Shown: one piece after another, positions 8,847 to 18,191 of the stretch
Position numbering within the stretch: the first letter of the stretch is position 1
How the letters are laid out: each line of letters starts with the position of its first letter
Origin: Paenibacillus psychroresistens
Lineage (GTDB): Bacteria > Bacillota > Bacilli > Paenibacillales > NBRC-103111
Assembly (NCBI RefSeq): GCF_009728935.1
Contig: NZ_CP034235.1
Coordinates: forward strand, 4,998,001-5,062,000
Direction: 5' to 3'
Length of the DNA stretch: 64,000 nucleotides
Program-made: the position numbers and the translations under genes
Notes under the pieces: model-generated
What the model was told of the DNA's origin: nothing
Databases searched by the model: none
Seen by the model: the letters and a program-made list of their open reading frames with translations, nothing else

Positions 8847-9269
8847 TTATTTAGTTGGATAAGTATCTTTTAGAAATTTAATTGATTGGTTGATTAACAC
8901 TTTTAAGACATCAATCTCTATGTCATCCACTTTGTTGATGTAGACACAGGCTTTCCCTGACGTATGTTTTCCGAAGTCCTTTAGCAATAGTTCTCGCTCT
9001 GTATCACCTGTTGCAAAATACAAGCTGATCTTGGCTTTTCTAGGTGAAAATCCAGCAAGCGGTGCATCTCCCTCGTGGCCTGATTCATATTTGTAGTGAT
9101 AGGTTCCAAACCCAATAATACTCGGTCCCCACATTTTCGCTTCATACCCTGTCGTTTCAGCGAAGATATCTAACAGCTTATAGGCGTCCTCGCGCTTTTT
9201 TGGGTTATCGACATTTTCAATAAACTCAATGACGCTGTTGTCGGTTTCTTTCGTTTTCAGTTCGTACAT
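8847..9269 (-). CDS. DUF1801 (YdhG/YjbR-like fold) protein
   Basis: A 140-residue protein resembling the DUF1801 family: VIEFIENVDNPKKREDAYKL, then YEAKMWGPSIIGFGTYHYKY, then KAKISLYFATG and FGKHTSGKACVYINKVDDI. The family is small, cytosolic and not biochemically defined. I start at the ATG at 9269 because AAGGGAGAG lies just upstream; an open ATG at 9296 has no such site. It is a single-gene unit with its own terminator. Confidence 0.85.
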   Translation of the reverse strand: MYELKTKETDNSVIEFIENVDNPKKREDAYKLLDIFAETTGYEAKMWGPSIIGFGTYHYKYESGHEGDAPLAGFSPRKAKISLYFATGDTERELLLKDFGKHTSGKACVYINKVDDIEIDVLKVLINQSIKFLKDTYPTK

Positions 9270-9370
9270 GAGAATCTCTCCCTTCATTGAAACCATTCTT
9301 CTATTAAAGTTACAGTATCATAAGTTTTGAAAGATTGTCAAAATGATGGGAGAGTTCAGAAAAGGCGCTT

Positions 9371-12300
9371 CTATTTTTGATTTAACAATCTTGTTAGGAT
9401 GACGACGGCTTCGGCTCGAGTTGCCGTACCATTTGGCTCAAATCGGTTATTTTCTAGTCCCTTGACTATGCCTAGTTTGGTCGCTTCAACAATATAGGGC
9501 AGCGCCCATGCGGGAATGCTAGAATTATCGACGAATGAGGTGGATTGATCCGTTTCAACGGGCAAACCAAGCGTTCTGATGATCAGAATGGTCATTTCCG
9601 CACGCGTCAGCGGACTGTCCGGACGGAAGCTGCCGTCCTCGTAGCCGTTAATAATGCCCTGCTGAACTGCCATAGAAATTGCCGGTCGCGCCCACTGCCC
9701 GATGTCGTCGATGTCGGCATAATCGGGCATATTCAAGGCTTCCGGTTCCTTCCAGCCGAGTGACCTAGCCATTAACTGCACGAACTCTGCTCTTGTCACT
9801 TCACGTTCAGGATGGAATGATCCGTCCGGGTAGCCGGCAACCCATCCTTCTGCCATGGCTTTGCGTATTTCGGTTTCTGCCCAATATCCGGTAATATCGT
9901 TCAGGGCGACCGTTGGCATTGCACTCTCGTTATCTCCTGAAGGTTGTACCGGCAGTGTCCCGGCAGTTAGATATTGAATCGTTATGGAATAATTCCGCGA
10001 CGGTCCACTTGGATGTGTTACCTGCAGTTCAATGATATTGTCTCCAGGAAGTAATTCAAGAGTAACACCATCTTGAAGCTTATTTCCTAGCAGGCTAATA
10101 CGAGCATCCGTATAGAGTGTCTTTGCATTAAGATATACCTTCTTAGCGGTTGTTTCTGCCGTATACGAGAGTATATCGGCTTTGAATGCCGGGCTCAAAA
10201 CGAGCATTTTCTCATCAGCCTGCAAGCTCAGAGAGATTAAATCTGCCGCATTAACCGCAGGTTCGAACGATTTGTTGATTGTCGTTCGAAAAATATCAAG
10301 TTGGTAAGACCTCTGAGTGACGCCATCCTGTGCGGTAACGATTACCGTAATTGTATTCGGACCAACAGCAAGAGGAACAGGTCCGTACACAATGCCGCTG
10401 ACCGATGCAGTGCCATTAACCGTTAAAGTCGCCGTGCTGTCTGAAACGGTCGGCGTTACGCTGATCGAACTGACGCTATTCCCAACATTAGCCGTATAGG
10501 ATAATGTACCGGATGCGAACGTTTCGTTTAATGCACCCGGGCTGATTGTGAGCGCACTTAACATCGCGGCGGATGATGGAGCCCGCGTGACGACGATGCT
10601 GTACGGGGTAGTCGTGGTGCCGTCCTGTGCGGTAACGACTACTGTAATCGTATTCGGACCAACAGCAAGAGGAACAGGTCCGTACATACTGCCGTTGAGC
10701 GATGCAGTGCCATTAACCGCTAAAGTGGCTGTGCTGTCCGAAACGGTCGGCGTTACGCTGATCGAACTGACGTTGTTCCCAACATTAGCCGTATAGGACA
10801 GTGTGCCGGATGCGAACGATTCGTTTAATGCACCCGGGCTGATTGTGAGCGCGCTTAGCATCGCGGCGGATGATGGAGCCCGCGTGACGACGATGCTGTA
10901 CGGGGTAGTCGTGGTGCCGTCCTGTGCGGTAACGACTACTGTAATCGTATTATTCGGACCAACTGCAAGAGGAACAGGTCCGTACACACTGCCGCTGACC
11001 GATGAAGTACCATTAACCTGCAAAGTTGCCGTGCTGTCAGACACGGTCGGCGTTATGCTGATCGAACTGATGCTGTTCCCAACATTAGCCGTATAGGACA
11101 GTGTACCGGATGCGAACGTTTCGTTTAAAGCACTTGGGCTAACCATGAGTGAGCCAAGCGCAGCAAACGACGATGGAGCTCGCGTGACGATGATGGAGTA
11201 CAACTTGATAGTCACTCCGTCCTGTGCGGTAACGACTACTGTAATCGCATTCGGACCAACAGCAAGAGGAACAGGCCCATACACACTGCCGCTGACCGAT
11301 GAAGTACCATTAATCTTCAAAGTTGCCGTGCTGTCCGACACGTTCGGCGTTACGCTGATCGAACTGACGCTGTTCACAGCATTAGCCGTATAGGACAATG
11401 TACCAGAAGCGAACGTTTCATTTAATGCACCCGGGCTAACCGTTAGCGAGCCTAATGTTGCAACCGCCGAAGGAGCCCGTGTGACGTTGATGGTGTAATC
11501 GCTCGTTGTGGTACCGTCCTCGGCTGTGACGCTGACGGTAATCGTGTTCGGTCCGACGGCAAGTGAAGAAACAGTAGACGGGCTACCGCTCGTTGCCAGC
11601 GCATTGTTTACTTTCAACGTTGCCCAACTGTTATTGACAGTCGGCGTGACGTCAATCGATATGACGCTATTCGCAACATTAGCCGTATACGCATACGTCC
11701 CTGAATCGAACGTCTCGTTTAGCCCCTCAGGGCTAAATGTAAGCCCGCTCAACGTCGCATCCGTATAAGGCGCTCGGGTTACTTTAATCGTATAGGTTCG
11801 TGTTGCACCGTTGATGGCTGTAACGACAACTGGAATCATATTATCGCCTTTACTTAGTGTGATGGGAGAAGATGCACTGCCGCTGGTTACGCTCACACCT
11901 TTTACGGTAACGCTGGCTGTACTGTCGTTCAACACCGGTGTTATCGTCGTTGCGGTGACGCTGCTCGCTACGCTTGCCATGTAGTCTTGCGTATTCGGCA
12001 AGAATGGCGACGGGCTGAGCGTCACTCCACTTGCCGTTAGTCCGGACAGCCGATTGTCCGGTGACCCTAGCGACTGCTTCCAAACGGTATCGTATACCGC
12101 TGATAGGGCAAAAGAGCTTAAATAAAGCGCACCTGTATGATCAAATGCGATATTCGTAGGGGCAATTGAGATCGGGTTATTCGTAAAATATACCGTGTTC
12201 TCGTTCAAGCTCAAATCGAACCGGGTCACAAGGCTGCTGTCGCTGCCGTTGACCGCCACATACAAATTACCGTCGGAATGTAAAATGAACCCTCGAGGAG

Positions 12301-13060
12301 AACCGATGGCTTTGATTAAGGCTTTTCCATCCGTCTTCAATTTGATAATTTTTCCGTTTTGGATGATGCTCTTATTGTTGCCGATGTAGACACCGGAGCT
12401 GTCCGCAGCTATACCGAAAGGATGATCAATTGTCGCATCTACGGCCGGATCCGGGTCCAGATCCCCTGACCATACCTCCGGATTGCTCGTTGGACTGAAG
12501 CTGGCAGCATCGAATTTGAGCACGCGGTTTGCATTCGTATCCGTGATATACAAATCGTTGCCGTAAACGGCGATTCCCTGAGGAAAACTAAGCCTGCCTA
12601 CAGAAGGTGCAGCAATATTGCCGTCCCATTTGAGCATATTGCTAAACGTGTAAGTCCCGCTCGAAAAGGTGAAATCAAATCGATATAAGTACTGCTTATC
12701 CGTTACATATATATGCCCTGCGTCGTCGAACTTAACGGATAGAAGATTAGTGAAGCTTCCAGAGGAAGCAATTAACGTCATCCCTGTAGTGTTCCCGTCC
12801 AAGTCGAATATTTTTACAGCGGCAGTCGCAGCATCCGTTACGAACAAGTAACCGTTGTCGGGATCGATGTCCATCCCAAATGGTTCAAAACCAAGAGCCG
12901 CCGGATGGCCAGCCCCGGCGCCCATCCTCCAACTTGACGCTGCAAATACAGTCTTGCTGTATATGGATAATGCCGTTAATATCACTGCTGCAAATAACAT
13001 GACTACAAAAAAAGCCCGTACAGTTCGCCGCAAACCGGGCGAACTCTGAATGATGTTCAT
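9371..13060 (-). CDS. Surface protein: NHL propeller, cadherin-like repeats, three SLH domains
   Basis: A 1229-residue secreted protein. A positively charged N-terminus and hydrophobic segment (residues about 15-40) look like a signal peptide ending at an AxA-type site. Residues about 55-330 are NHL-type beta-propeller repeats (PQGIAVYGNDLYITDTNANRV-like). Next comes a run of about 99-residue cadherin-like beta-sandwich repeats (pattern LSGLT..PG.LNE.F..GT..YTANV...V.SI.VTPTV.DS.ATL.VNG). The C-terminus holds three SLH domains (TRAEFVQLMA, TRAEMTILII, TRAEAVVILT) for wall-polymer anchoring. I start at the ATG at 13060, after GAGAGGAGAG. It lies downstream of the 7TM kinase/SARP-type regulator pair on the same strand. 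Its ligand is unknown. Confidence 0.9.
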   Translation of the reverse strand: MNIIQSSPGLRRTVRAFFVVMLFAAVILTALSIYSKTVFAASSWRMGAGAGHPAALGFEPFGMDIDPDNGYLFVTDAATAAVKIFDLDGNTTGMTLIASSGSFTNLLSVKFDDAGHIYVTDKQYLYRFDFTFSSGTYTFSNMLKWDGNIAAPSVGRLSFPQGIAVYGNDLYITDTNANRVLKFDAASFSPTSNPEVWSGDLDPDPAVDATIDHPFGIAADSSGVYIGNNKSIIQNGKIIKLKTDGKALIKAIGSPRGFILHSDGNLYVAVNGSDSSLVTRFDLSLNENTVYFTNNPISIAPTNIAFDHTGALYLSSFALSAVYDTVWKQSLGSPDNRLSGLTASGVTLSPSPFLPNTQDYMASVASSVTATTITPVLNDSTASVTVKGVSVTSGSASSPITLSKGDNMIPVVVTAINGATRTYTIKVTRAPYTDATLSGLTFSPEGLNETFDSGTYAYTANVANSVISIDVTPTVNNSWATLKVNNALATSGSPSTVSSLAVGPNTITVSVTAEDGTTTSDYTINVTRAPSAVATLGSLTVSPGALNETFASGTLSYTANAVNSVSSISVTPNVSDSTATLKINGTSSVSGSVYGPVPLAVGPNAITVVVTAQDGVTIKLYSIIVTRAPSSFAALGSLMVSPSALNETFASGTLSYTANVGNSISSISITPTVSDSTATLQVNGTSSVSGSVYGPVPLAVGPNNTITVVVTAQDGTTTTPYSIVVTRAPSSAAMLSALTISPGALNESFASGTLSYTANVGNNVSSISVTPTVSDSTATLAVNGTASLNGSMYGPVPLAVGPNTITVVVTAQDGTTTTPYSIVVTRAPSSAAMLSALTISPGALNETFASGTLSYTANVGNSVSSISVTPTVSDSTATLTVNGTASVSGIVYGPVPLAVGPNTITVIVTAQDGVTQRSYQLDIFRTTINKSFEPAVNAADLISLSLQADEKMLVLSPAFKADILSYTAETTAKKVYLNAKTLYTDARISLLGNKLQDGVTLELLPGDNIIELQVTHPSGPSRNYSITIQYLTAGTLPVQPSGDNESAMPTVALNDITGYWAETEIRKAMAEGWVAGYPDGSFHPEREVTRAEFVQLMARSLGWKEPEALNMPDYADIDDIGQWARPAISMAVQQGIINGYEDGSFRPDSPLTRAEMTILIIRTLGLPVETDQSTSFVDNSSIPAWALPYIVEATKLGIVKGLENNRFEPNGTATRAEAVVILTRLLNQK
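10300..11706 (-). repeat. Tandem 297-bp repeats coding for cadherin-like domains
   Basis: The landmark GCGAAC/TCGAAC occurs at 10515, 10812, 11112, 11409 and 11706, giving steps of 297, 300, 297 and 297 bp, or 99 to 100 codons. The middle units are nearly identical at DNA level, pointing to recent duplication or conversion. The 300-bp unit has one extra codon. Confidence 0.9.
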
Positions 13061-13146
13061 GAATAACTCTCCTCTCTTCTCTTTCATATTGTAACTATAC
13101 TAAATGCTAATAAAAGAATAATGAAAAAATCAGTCCATAAACAGAC

Positions 13147-13180
13147 AAAAACCGCGTAGCGTCAAGCCTTTGCGGTTTTT
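13147..13180 (-). terminator. Intrinsic terminator of the 7TM-kinase/SARP operon
   Basis: On the minus strand AAAAACCGCA, a 15-nt loop and GCGGTTTTT follow the stop of the regulator at 13182 almost directly. This separates the two-component operon from the surface-protein gene downstream. Confidence 0.85.
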
Positions 13181-13181
13181 G

Positions 13182-14339
13182 TTAACGGACAATAATATTT
13201 TTTTTATCGGTAAGCCTACTCATTAACAAGTCGTTTAGATGTATGAGCTCCTCGGATGGGCGAATGCCAAGCTCTCGGTTGAGCAGCCGAACATAATCGC
13301 CATAAACAGCAGTCAATCCTTTTTTGTCCCCTGTCATCTCGCGTATCACCATAAGATGATGTATAACCGATTCGTCCAGCGGATTACGCTCGTTTAGCTT
13401 GAGCAGCAGCTTAGACGCGGCATTTGTATCCCTCAAGGTAATTAGCGCTGCGGCAACCCTCACTACGAAAGACGCATACAATTTAGCATATCGCTCCGTT
13501 TCGTAAATGGCCCAAACATACGCCTTGTCCCCGAACAGATCTCCTGTATACAGTCGTTCGATTTGTTGCGCTGCCTCCACGTTCCCACCTTCGATAACTG
13601 ACAGCATCATCGTTTGTTTTTCGAATTCGGCATAATCGATAACCGGATCCTTCAGTTCGAGCGTATAACCATCGTTTTCCGAGAGTATAGCCTCTCGCAG
13701 ACCCAGTGGTTCAAGCGATTTACGTAATTGATAGACAGTTGTATTGAGATATTTATCTGCACTTGTCTGATGCATGCCTCCGAATATATCCGCGACCAGT
13801 CTGGAACGCGGAATCCGTTTGCCGCGGTGAAGCAGCAAATAAGCGAACAGCTCCGCGCATTTCCGTGAAATCCATTTAATGCGGCTTGCTTCATTACTAA
13901 CAGAAACATCGCCGAATGCTGTTATTACAAGCCTGCCAGAAGATTCGGCAGCCTCCGATACCGGTGATTGGAGAACCTTATGTATTGCCAATACCTTATT
14001 AACTGCACGTTCCAGCCGCTCCTGCGAGACAGGCTTGACCAAGTAATCTGTCACGGACAGCTCGTAAGCTTCCAAGGCGAACTCCTTATGCGACGTTACG
14101 AAGACGAGTTGCACCAGAGATCCTGAGCTTCCCATTTTAGCAGCGAACGCCATCCCACTCTCTTCCGGCATAGAGATGTCTACGAAAGCAAGCCCAATGT
14201 CAATACTTTCACTTAAAAAATCAGCTGCAGACTTCGTATTCGTAAACGCGCCAGCAACTTGAACCTCGGGAATCTTGACTAGCATTTTGCGCAAAATCAA
14301 ATGCATGGTCGGATCATCATCCACTAGAATGACTTTCAT
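13182..14339 (-). CDS. Response regulator with SARP/BTAD-type output
   Basis: A 385-residue regulator: receiver (D7-D8-D9, phosphoacceptor D54 in FVDISMPEES, K in LVKPVS), then a winged-helix region (SRLVADIFGG, KYLNTTVYQLRKSL), then an alpha-helical BTAD-like region ending in ELGIRPSEELI, a hallmark of SARP regulators. I start at the ATG at 14339, 9 nt after GGAGG; the longer frame to 14360 adds seven residues without a ribosome site. It overlaps the kinase gene by 23 bp. It is a paralogue of the partial gene at 1-598. Confidence 0.92.
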   Translation of the reverse strand: MKVILVDDDPTMHLILRKMLVKIPEVQVAGAFTNTKSAADFLSESIDIGLAFVDISMPEESGMAFAAKMGSSGSLVQLVFVTSHKEFALEAYELSVTDYLVKPVSQERLERAVNKVLAIHKVLQSPVSEAAESSGRLVITAFGDVSVSNEASRIKWISRKCAELFAYLLLHRGKRIPRSRLVADIFGGMHQTSADKYLNTTVYQLRKSLEPLGLREAILSENDGYTLELKDPVIDYAEFEKQTMMLSVIEGGNVEAAQQIERLYTGDLFGDKAYVWAIYETERYAKLYASFVVRVAAALITLRDTNAASKLLLKLNERNPLDESVIHHLMVIREMTGDKKGLTAVYGDYVRLLNRELGIRPSEELIHLNDLLMSRLTDKKNIIVR

Positions 14340-16143
14340 CTGTCTCTCCCTCCATCCCAAAATTATCTAGAGTATCTCGTCCATCGATAGAACTGTGCAA
14401 AGTGAATGAGAAGGTCGTACCGACTCCGGGTTCACTTTCAAACCACAGGCTTCCCCCATGAATACGAATGAATTCACGGGCCAACGCCAGTCCGAATCTA
14501 ATATCCCCCGAATCACCGCCTGTTACTGCTGCTTTCGGGAACGGCTCCTCAAGACTAAGCATTTCCGCTGTCTTCTCATCGATTCCCGCTCCATTGTCGC
14601 GTACGGTCACAACAATCAGCTTGCCTTCCAGAACGGCTCCGATTTCGATCCTACCTCCAAGTCCCGTAAACTTGATTGCGTTTGATAACAAATTACGCAA
14701 AATGAGATCCAACATCTCCTTATCAGCGCTAACCGATATCTTTTCATCGATATGCTCAATCAGGCGAATTTGCTTCATGCTTGCTTTCACACCAGCAAGC
14801 GAGATCGCTTGCCTGACGACCTGCTGCAAATTCCAACTGAACGGAAGATATGCGACCGTTCCTTTCTGGCTGCGATACCAGTCCAACAAATTATCAACCA
14901 GATGAAATGTGCCTTGCACTTGACCTTTGAGTTCCTGGAACAATTCCGTTTGCTCGATGTCGGCGGCGGCAAGTTCTTCACCATGCAATTGAGTCAAACT
15001 GACGAGCAATGCGATCGGATCGCGAATATCGTGCGCCACAACGGTGAACATTCTGTCCTTGAATGCATTCAACTCGAACAACTGTCTGGCATTCTCGCGA
15101 AGTCGAACCTCGTTTTCCTTGAGTTCTGTAATATCGTTAAACATTAGCATTTTGCCAACGGGAATACTCCCTGAATCGTAAATGAACGACAAGCTGCAGC
15201 TGTAATATTTGTTCTGCTGCTCATTGAATCTCTGGTATGAGAAGCGTTCATCCGCGACACTCTCGCTGCGTAAACGCTCAAGCAATTCCGGACTTGCCGA
15301 CAAAACATCTCCCGCATAGACGGGGTAGCGTTTCATTAAGCCGAGTTCGGGGAGTACCTTTTCGGCCGCACTGTTGTAACTGATGATTTGGTTTTCATAA
15401 TCGAGCAGAACGACCCCATCTCTGATCGTTTCAAATACTTTAGCCAGCGCAAGCGGCGTTAAACGAAGCAGATTAAACCGAAAAATTCCCCATACATAGA
15501 CGATGCCCGATACAGCAAATCCGAATGGCGTCAAATCGACACTGATTCCAAACCAAAAAAACAGATTAAACAGCATCGGTGCGATAGCACCTAAAAGCAG
15601 GAGGAAAATTTGCTTCCGCACCATGGGCAAAGCACGCCAATACATTGGAATGAACAAAACGATCCCGCACAGCAGGACGAAATAATTATAGACCGTATGT
15701 ACCTTATACCAAGGGCCTTTGACCGTCGTGTACAAGGGAACCGAACCTTCTGTATTTAAAATATAGCGCTCATAAATAAGGTGATGCCAACCGTTGGTCA
15801 AATGGATGAAAAAGACTGCTATAGGGATAACGAACAGGAGCAGCGCGAGACGCCTCCGATAGCCCGTCGCAGTCCCAGTAAATTGGATGATCAGAAAGAG
15901 CCACAGCGTAGTGACGAATGGGATGCCTAAATATTCAATTTGAAGGGACAGCTTAACCTCATTCAGACTACGGCTCAACACCTCGAACGCATATCCAAGC
16001 GCATAGAAAGCCGCTGCCAGCATCATCAGGATCATCGTTTTGGCAACTGGCAGATGACGTTTCCGGTAGGACAAAAATGAGATGAACCCCATCAGCGCAG
16101 CTGCCAAAAAAAGCAGTATCGACATCCCTTGTCTTGTATCCAT
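14317..16143 (-). CDS. Sensor histidine kinase with N-terminal 7TM region and PAS domain
   Basis: A 608-residue kinase. Residues about 1-220 hold seven or so membrane segments like the HisK_N_7TM region. A PAS domain follows (VFETIRDGVVLLDYENQII), then HisKA with H box FTVVAHDIRDPIALLV, then an ATPase domain (LLSNAIKF, DNGAGIDE, FGLALAREFI). The ATG follows GAGGGGAG. It is coupled to the SARP-type regulator by a 23-bp overlap and probably phosphorylates it. Confidence 0.92.
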   Translation of the reverse strand: MDTRQGMSILLFLAAALMGFISFLSYRKRHLPVAKTMILMMLAAAFYALGYAFEVLSRSLNEVKLSLQIEYLGIPFVTTLWLFLIIQFTGTATGYRRRLALLLFVIPIAVFFIHLTNGWHHLIYERYILNTEGSVPLYTTVKGPWYKVHTVYNYFVLLCGIVLFIPMYWRALPMVRKQIFLLLLGAIAPMLFNLFFWFGISVDLTPFGFAVSGIVYVWGIFRFNLLRLTPLALAKVFETIRDGVVLLDYENQIISYNSAAEKVLPELGLMKRYPVYAGDVLSASPELLERLRSESVADERFSYQRFNEQQNKYYSCSLSFIYDSGSIPVGKMLMFNDITELKENEVRLRENARQLFELNAFKDRMFTVVAHDIRDPIALLVSLTQLHGEELAAADIEQTELFQELKGQVQGTFHLVDNLLDWYRSQKGTVAYLPFSWNLQQVVRQAISLAGVKASMKQIRLIEHIDEKISVSADKEMLDLILRNLLSNAIKFTGLGGRIEIGAVLEGKLIVVTVRDNGAGIDEKTAEMLSLEEPFPKAAVTGGDSGDIRFGLALAREFIRIHGGSLWFESEPGVGTTFSFTLHSSIDGRDTLDNFGMEGETDESHSSG

Positions 16144-16211
16144 GGCTAAAGCTCCCCTCGTATCAGAATCAATCTAGTTGATATTATCATCATCGCAATG
16201 AACAGCTTGAC

Positions 16212-16787
16212 CTATTTCTTAAGCTCATAATGCAGTAGAACGTTACCAGATTCAAATGCTCTCGCTGCTAACAGAGAGAGTTTAAATTGTTTGATGTGCT
16301 GAAAAAGAGGCTCACCTTGTCCAGCAACTACAGGAGAAACAATAAACATATACTCGTCGATTAAACCTTGTGCCGCAAGCTGCTTTACTATGGAACCACT
16401 TCCCAGCACAAGAACATCAGTACCTATTTCTTGTTTTAATTGTTGTACAACTTCTATTAAATGATCATCATGGATCCGAGTGTTCTGCCAGTTTGAGGCT
16501 TTGATTTTTTTGGAGAACACGATTTTATCCATTTCAGTCAACTCTTCTGCGATCTCTCTCATCTGCTTAGGCGCATCGGGATTATTAAGAAAGGGAATCC
16601 AGCTGCTTTCAAAAAGCTTGTAGGTTGTAGCTCCCATAATAAGCGTGTCCATCTTTCCCCCGATTTCGTGGGCCACCTTGTCAACCTCAGGGTCATGGAT
16701 AAACCAAGCCATTCCAGAGCTTTCCTCATTTGGGCTAGCAAAGTACCCATCGATCGATATTCGATTCAACATTTTAATTTTCCGCAT
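16212..16787 (-). CDS. Dihydrofolate-reductase-like protein (RibD C-terminal family)
   Basis: A 191-residue protein of the YyaP/YwjB type: MLNRISIDGYFASPNE at the start, TLIMGATTYKLFESSW in the middle, VLGSGSIVKQL and DEYMFIVSPVVAGQG near the end, which match the NAD(P)-binding reductase fold of RibD C-terminal proteins. Substrate unknown; these proteins are seldom true folate enzymes. I start at the ATG at 16787, 8 nt after GGAG; two other in-frame ATGs lie a few codons upstream. Stand-alone gene. Confidence 0.88.
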   Translation of the reverse strand: MRKIKMLNRISIDGYFASPNEESSGMAWFIHDPEVDKVAHEIGGKMDTLIMGATTYKLFESSWIPFLNNPDAPKQMREIAEELTEMDKIVFSKKIKASNWQNTRIHDDHLIEVVQQLKQEIGTDVLVLGSGSIVKQLAAQGLIDEYMFIVSPVVAGQGEPLFQHIKQFKLSLLAARAFESGNVLLHYELKK

Positions 16788-16882
16788 ATCCATCACTCCA
16801 TTGTAAGTTTACTTATTCCTATTGGAATAACCCAATCATACTCGGAATTATGATTATATAAATTGTATAAAACCGTCCATTT

Positions 16883-17719
16883 CTACAAGTATGAGGATCC
16901 GGCTAAGTCAGTATGAAATTCTCTAACCTTCATTGCTATATGTTTCGGGCTTACCCAGGAGAAAGCCTTCATATCTCGTATAAAATGAGATTGATCGCAA
17001 TAGTTCAACGCATAAGCCACATCGGACAATCTTTCGTACTGGCCTGAATGCATTAGCTTTAATGCTTCATTTACGCGCCTTACTCTTATGAATAAATTAG
17101 GTGCCATGCCCACTACACGGGTAAAGCGCTTCTGAAATTGCCGTTCAGATATATGAAACTCAGTCACTAACTCCTTCACTGAAATACTCGAGATATGATC
17201 TCGTATATAATCAAGTGTTAATTCAATGAGCTCGTCCCGTTTATGGGTCTGGTTCATTTTTGCTATTAGAAAATAATGAATCAAAGAAACCTGTTCCTCA
17301 ATGGAGTTCACCGACATGAGCTGTTTTTCAAGATCCACTGCACCAAACTGGTCAGGGATGAGGAGACTTTGGTTAAAATTAGACGTATCCCAACCAAATA
17401 AGCTATATAACGCGTATGGCTTAAAAACCACCTGAATCGTAGTAAATGGAATGTCTCTAAAGCGCATAATACTAGGTTCTGACCCCTGCCCATGCAGAAA
17501 CAAAATTGGAATATCCAATGCTTTCGCAGAGCGAATTGCTATACTTTCCAAAGCCGCGGTTTGATCAACTGCTAACTGAAATACGATACCAGGGTAACCA
17601 CTTGGACATACTTTAACCTCCAGCGGTAAATGTCCTGTATGGGTAGCAATACGCACGCATTCGATATCCCTGCTTAATTCTTGAGGTGGCGGCAATACGG
17701 TAAAATTAATTGTTGTCAT
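16883..17719 (-). CDS. AraC-family transcriptional regulator
   Basis: A 278-residue regulator. The N-terminal half (PPPQELSRDIECVR, KVCPSGYPGIVFQL) resembles the DUF6597 sensing domain. The C-terminal 100 residues carry two helix-turn-helix units: ISVKELVTEFHISERQFQKRF and LSDVAYALNYCDQSHFIRDM. The ribosome site before the ATG at 17719 is weak (AGAAAG). No obvious partner gene is adjacent; the DHFR-like gene downstream on the same strand may be a target. Confidence 0.9.
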   Translation of the reverse strand: MTTINFTVLPPPQELSRDIECVRIATHTGHLPLEVKVCPSGYPGIVFQLAVDQTAALESIAIRSAKALDIPILFLHGQGSEPSIMRFRDIPFTTIQVVFKPYALYSLFGWDTSNFNQSLLIPDQFGAVDLEKQLMSVNSIEEQVSLIHYFLIAKMNQTHKRDELIELTLDYIRDHISSISVKELVTEFHISERQFQKRFTRVVGMAPNLFIRVRRVNEALKLMHSGQYERLSDVAYALNYCDQSHFIRDMKAFSWVSPKHIAMKVREFHTDLAGSSYL

Positions 17720-17756
17720 CTTTCTATTTTACAGTAATGAGGTGCACTGCGCATAA

Positions 17757-18083
17757 TTAATCACAGAAAAAATAAATAAAACCCATCTGGAGGGATGTTA
17801 CTCCTTCCAAACGCGATGTCCTCATACTATTAAACATTAAGGGGCAGGGCCAGCTGCATCCAGGATTGAAGTGATGAATATTATTCCAAATCGCTAGCAA
17901 CACATCGTCAAGGCATTCCTCATAATCTTGGTGCTGGTAATTTACGAGGTATTTAATAATCGCAGTAAGTAAGCCTCCATATTGATTGATAATAAAAGTG
18001 ATAGCTTTTTCATTCTTATTCCAACAAATAAAAAGGCTACAATTATGGTCATACACCTTGAAAGATTGGCGTTTCTTTACCAA
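17757..18083 (-). pseudogene. Truncated ECF-type sigma factor fragment
   Basis: Residues about 25-75 of this frame (ITFIINQYGGLLTAIIKYL, then YEECLDDVLLAIWNNIHHF) look like region 2 of a sigma-70-family factor. The match stops abruptly at FNPG and the rest of the frame is unrelated, so regions 3 and 4 are missing. No good ribosome site is seen. It is read as a 3'-truncated remnant; a very short functional protein cannot be excluded. Confidence 0.6.
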
Positions 18084-18131
18084 AAATCAATCTTTCATCT
18101 CTGACCTGGAATATATGCCATCAAGTAGATG

Positions 18132-18140
18132 TGCTATAAT
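18132..18140 (+). promoter_or_regulatory. Extended -10 promoter for the aldolase gene
   Basis: TG-C-TATAAT is a perfect extended -10 element 52 bp before the chosen start. No good -35 hexamer is visible at 17 bp, which is common for extended -10 promoters. Confidence 0.6.
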
Positions 18141-18191
18141 TAGTACGATTCAAGATGCCATTCAAAACAAGAGATGGAAGGTGTAATATTC

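Noticed and set aside
10317..11768. Series of plus-strand frames over the surface-protein repeats
   Set aside because: Antisense shadows produced by the repeated coding sequence.
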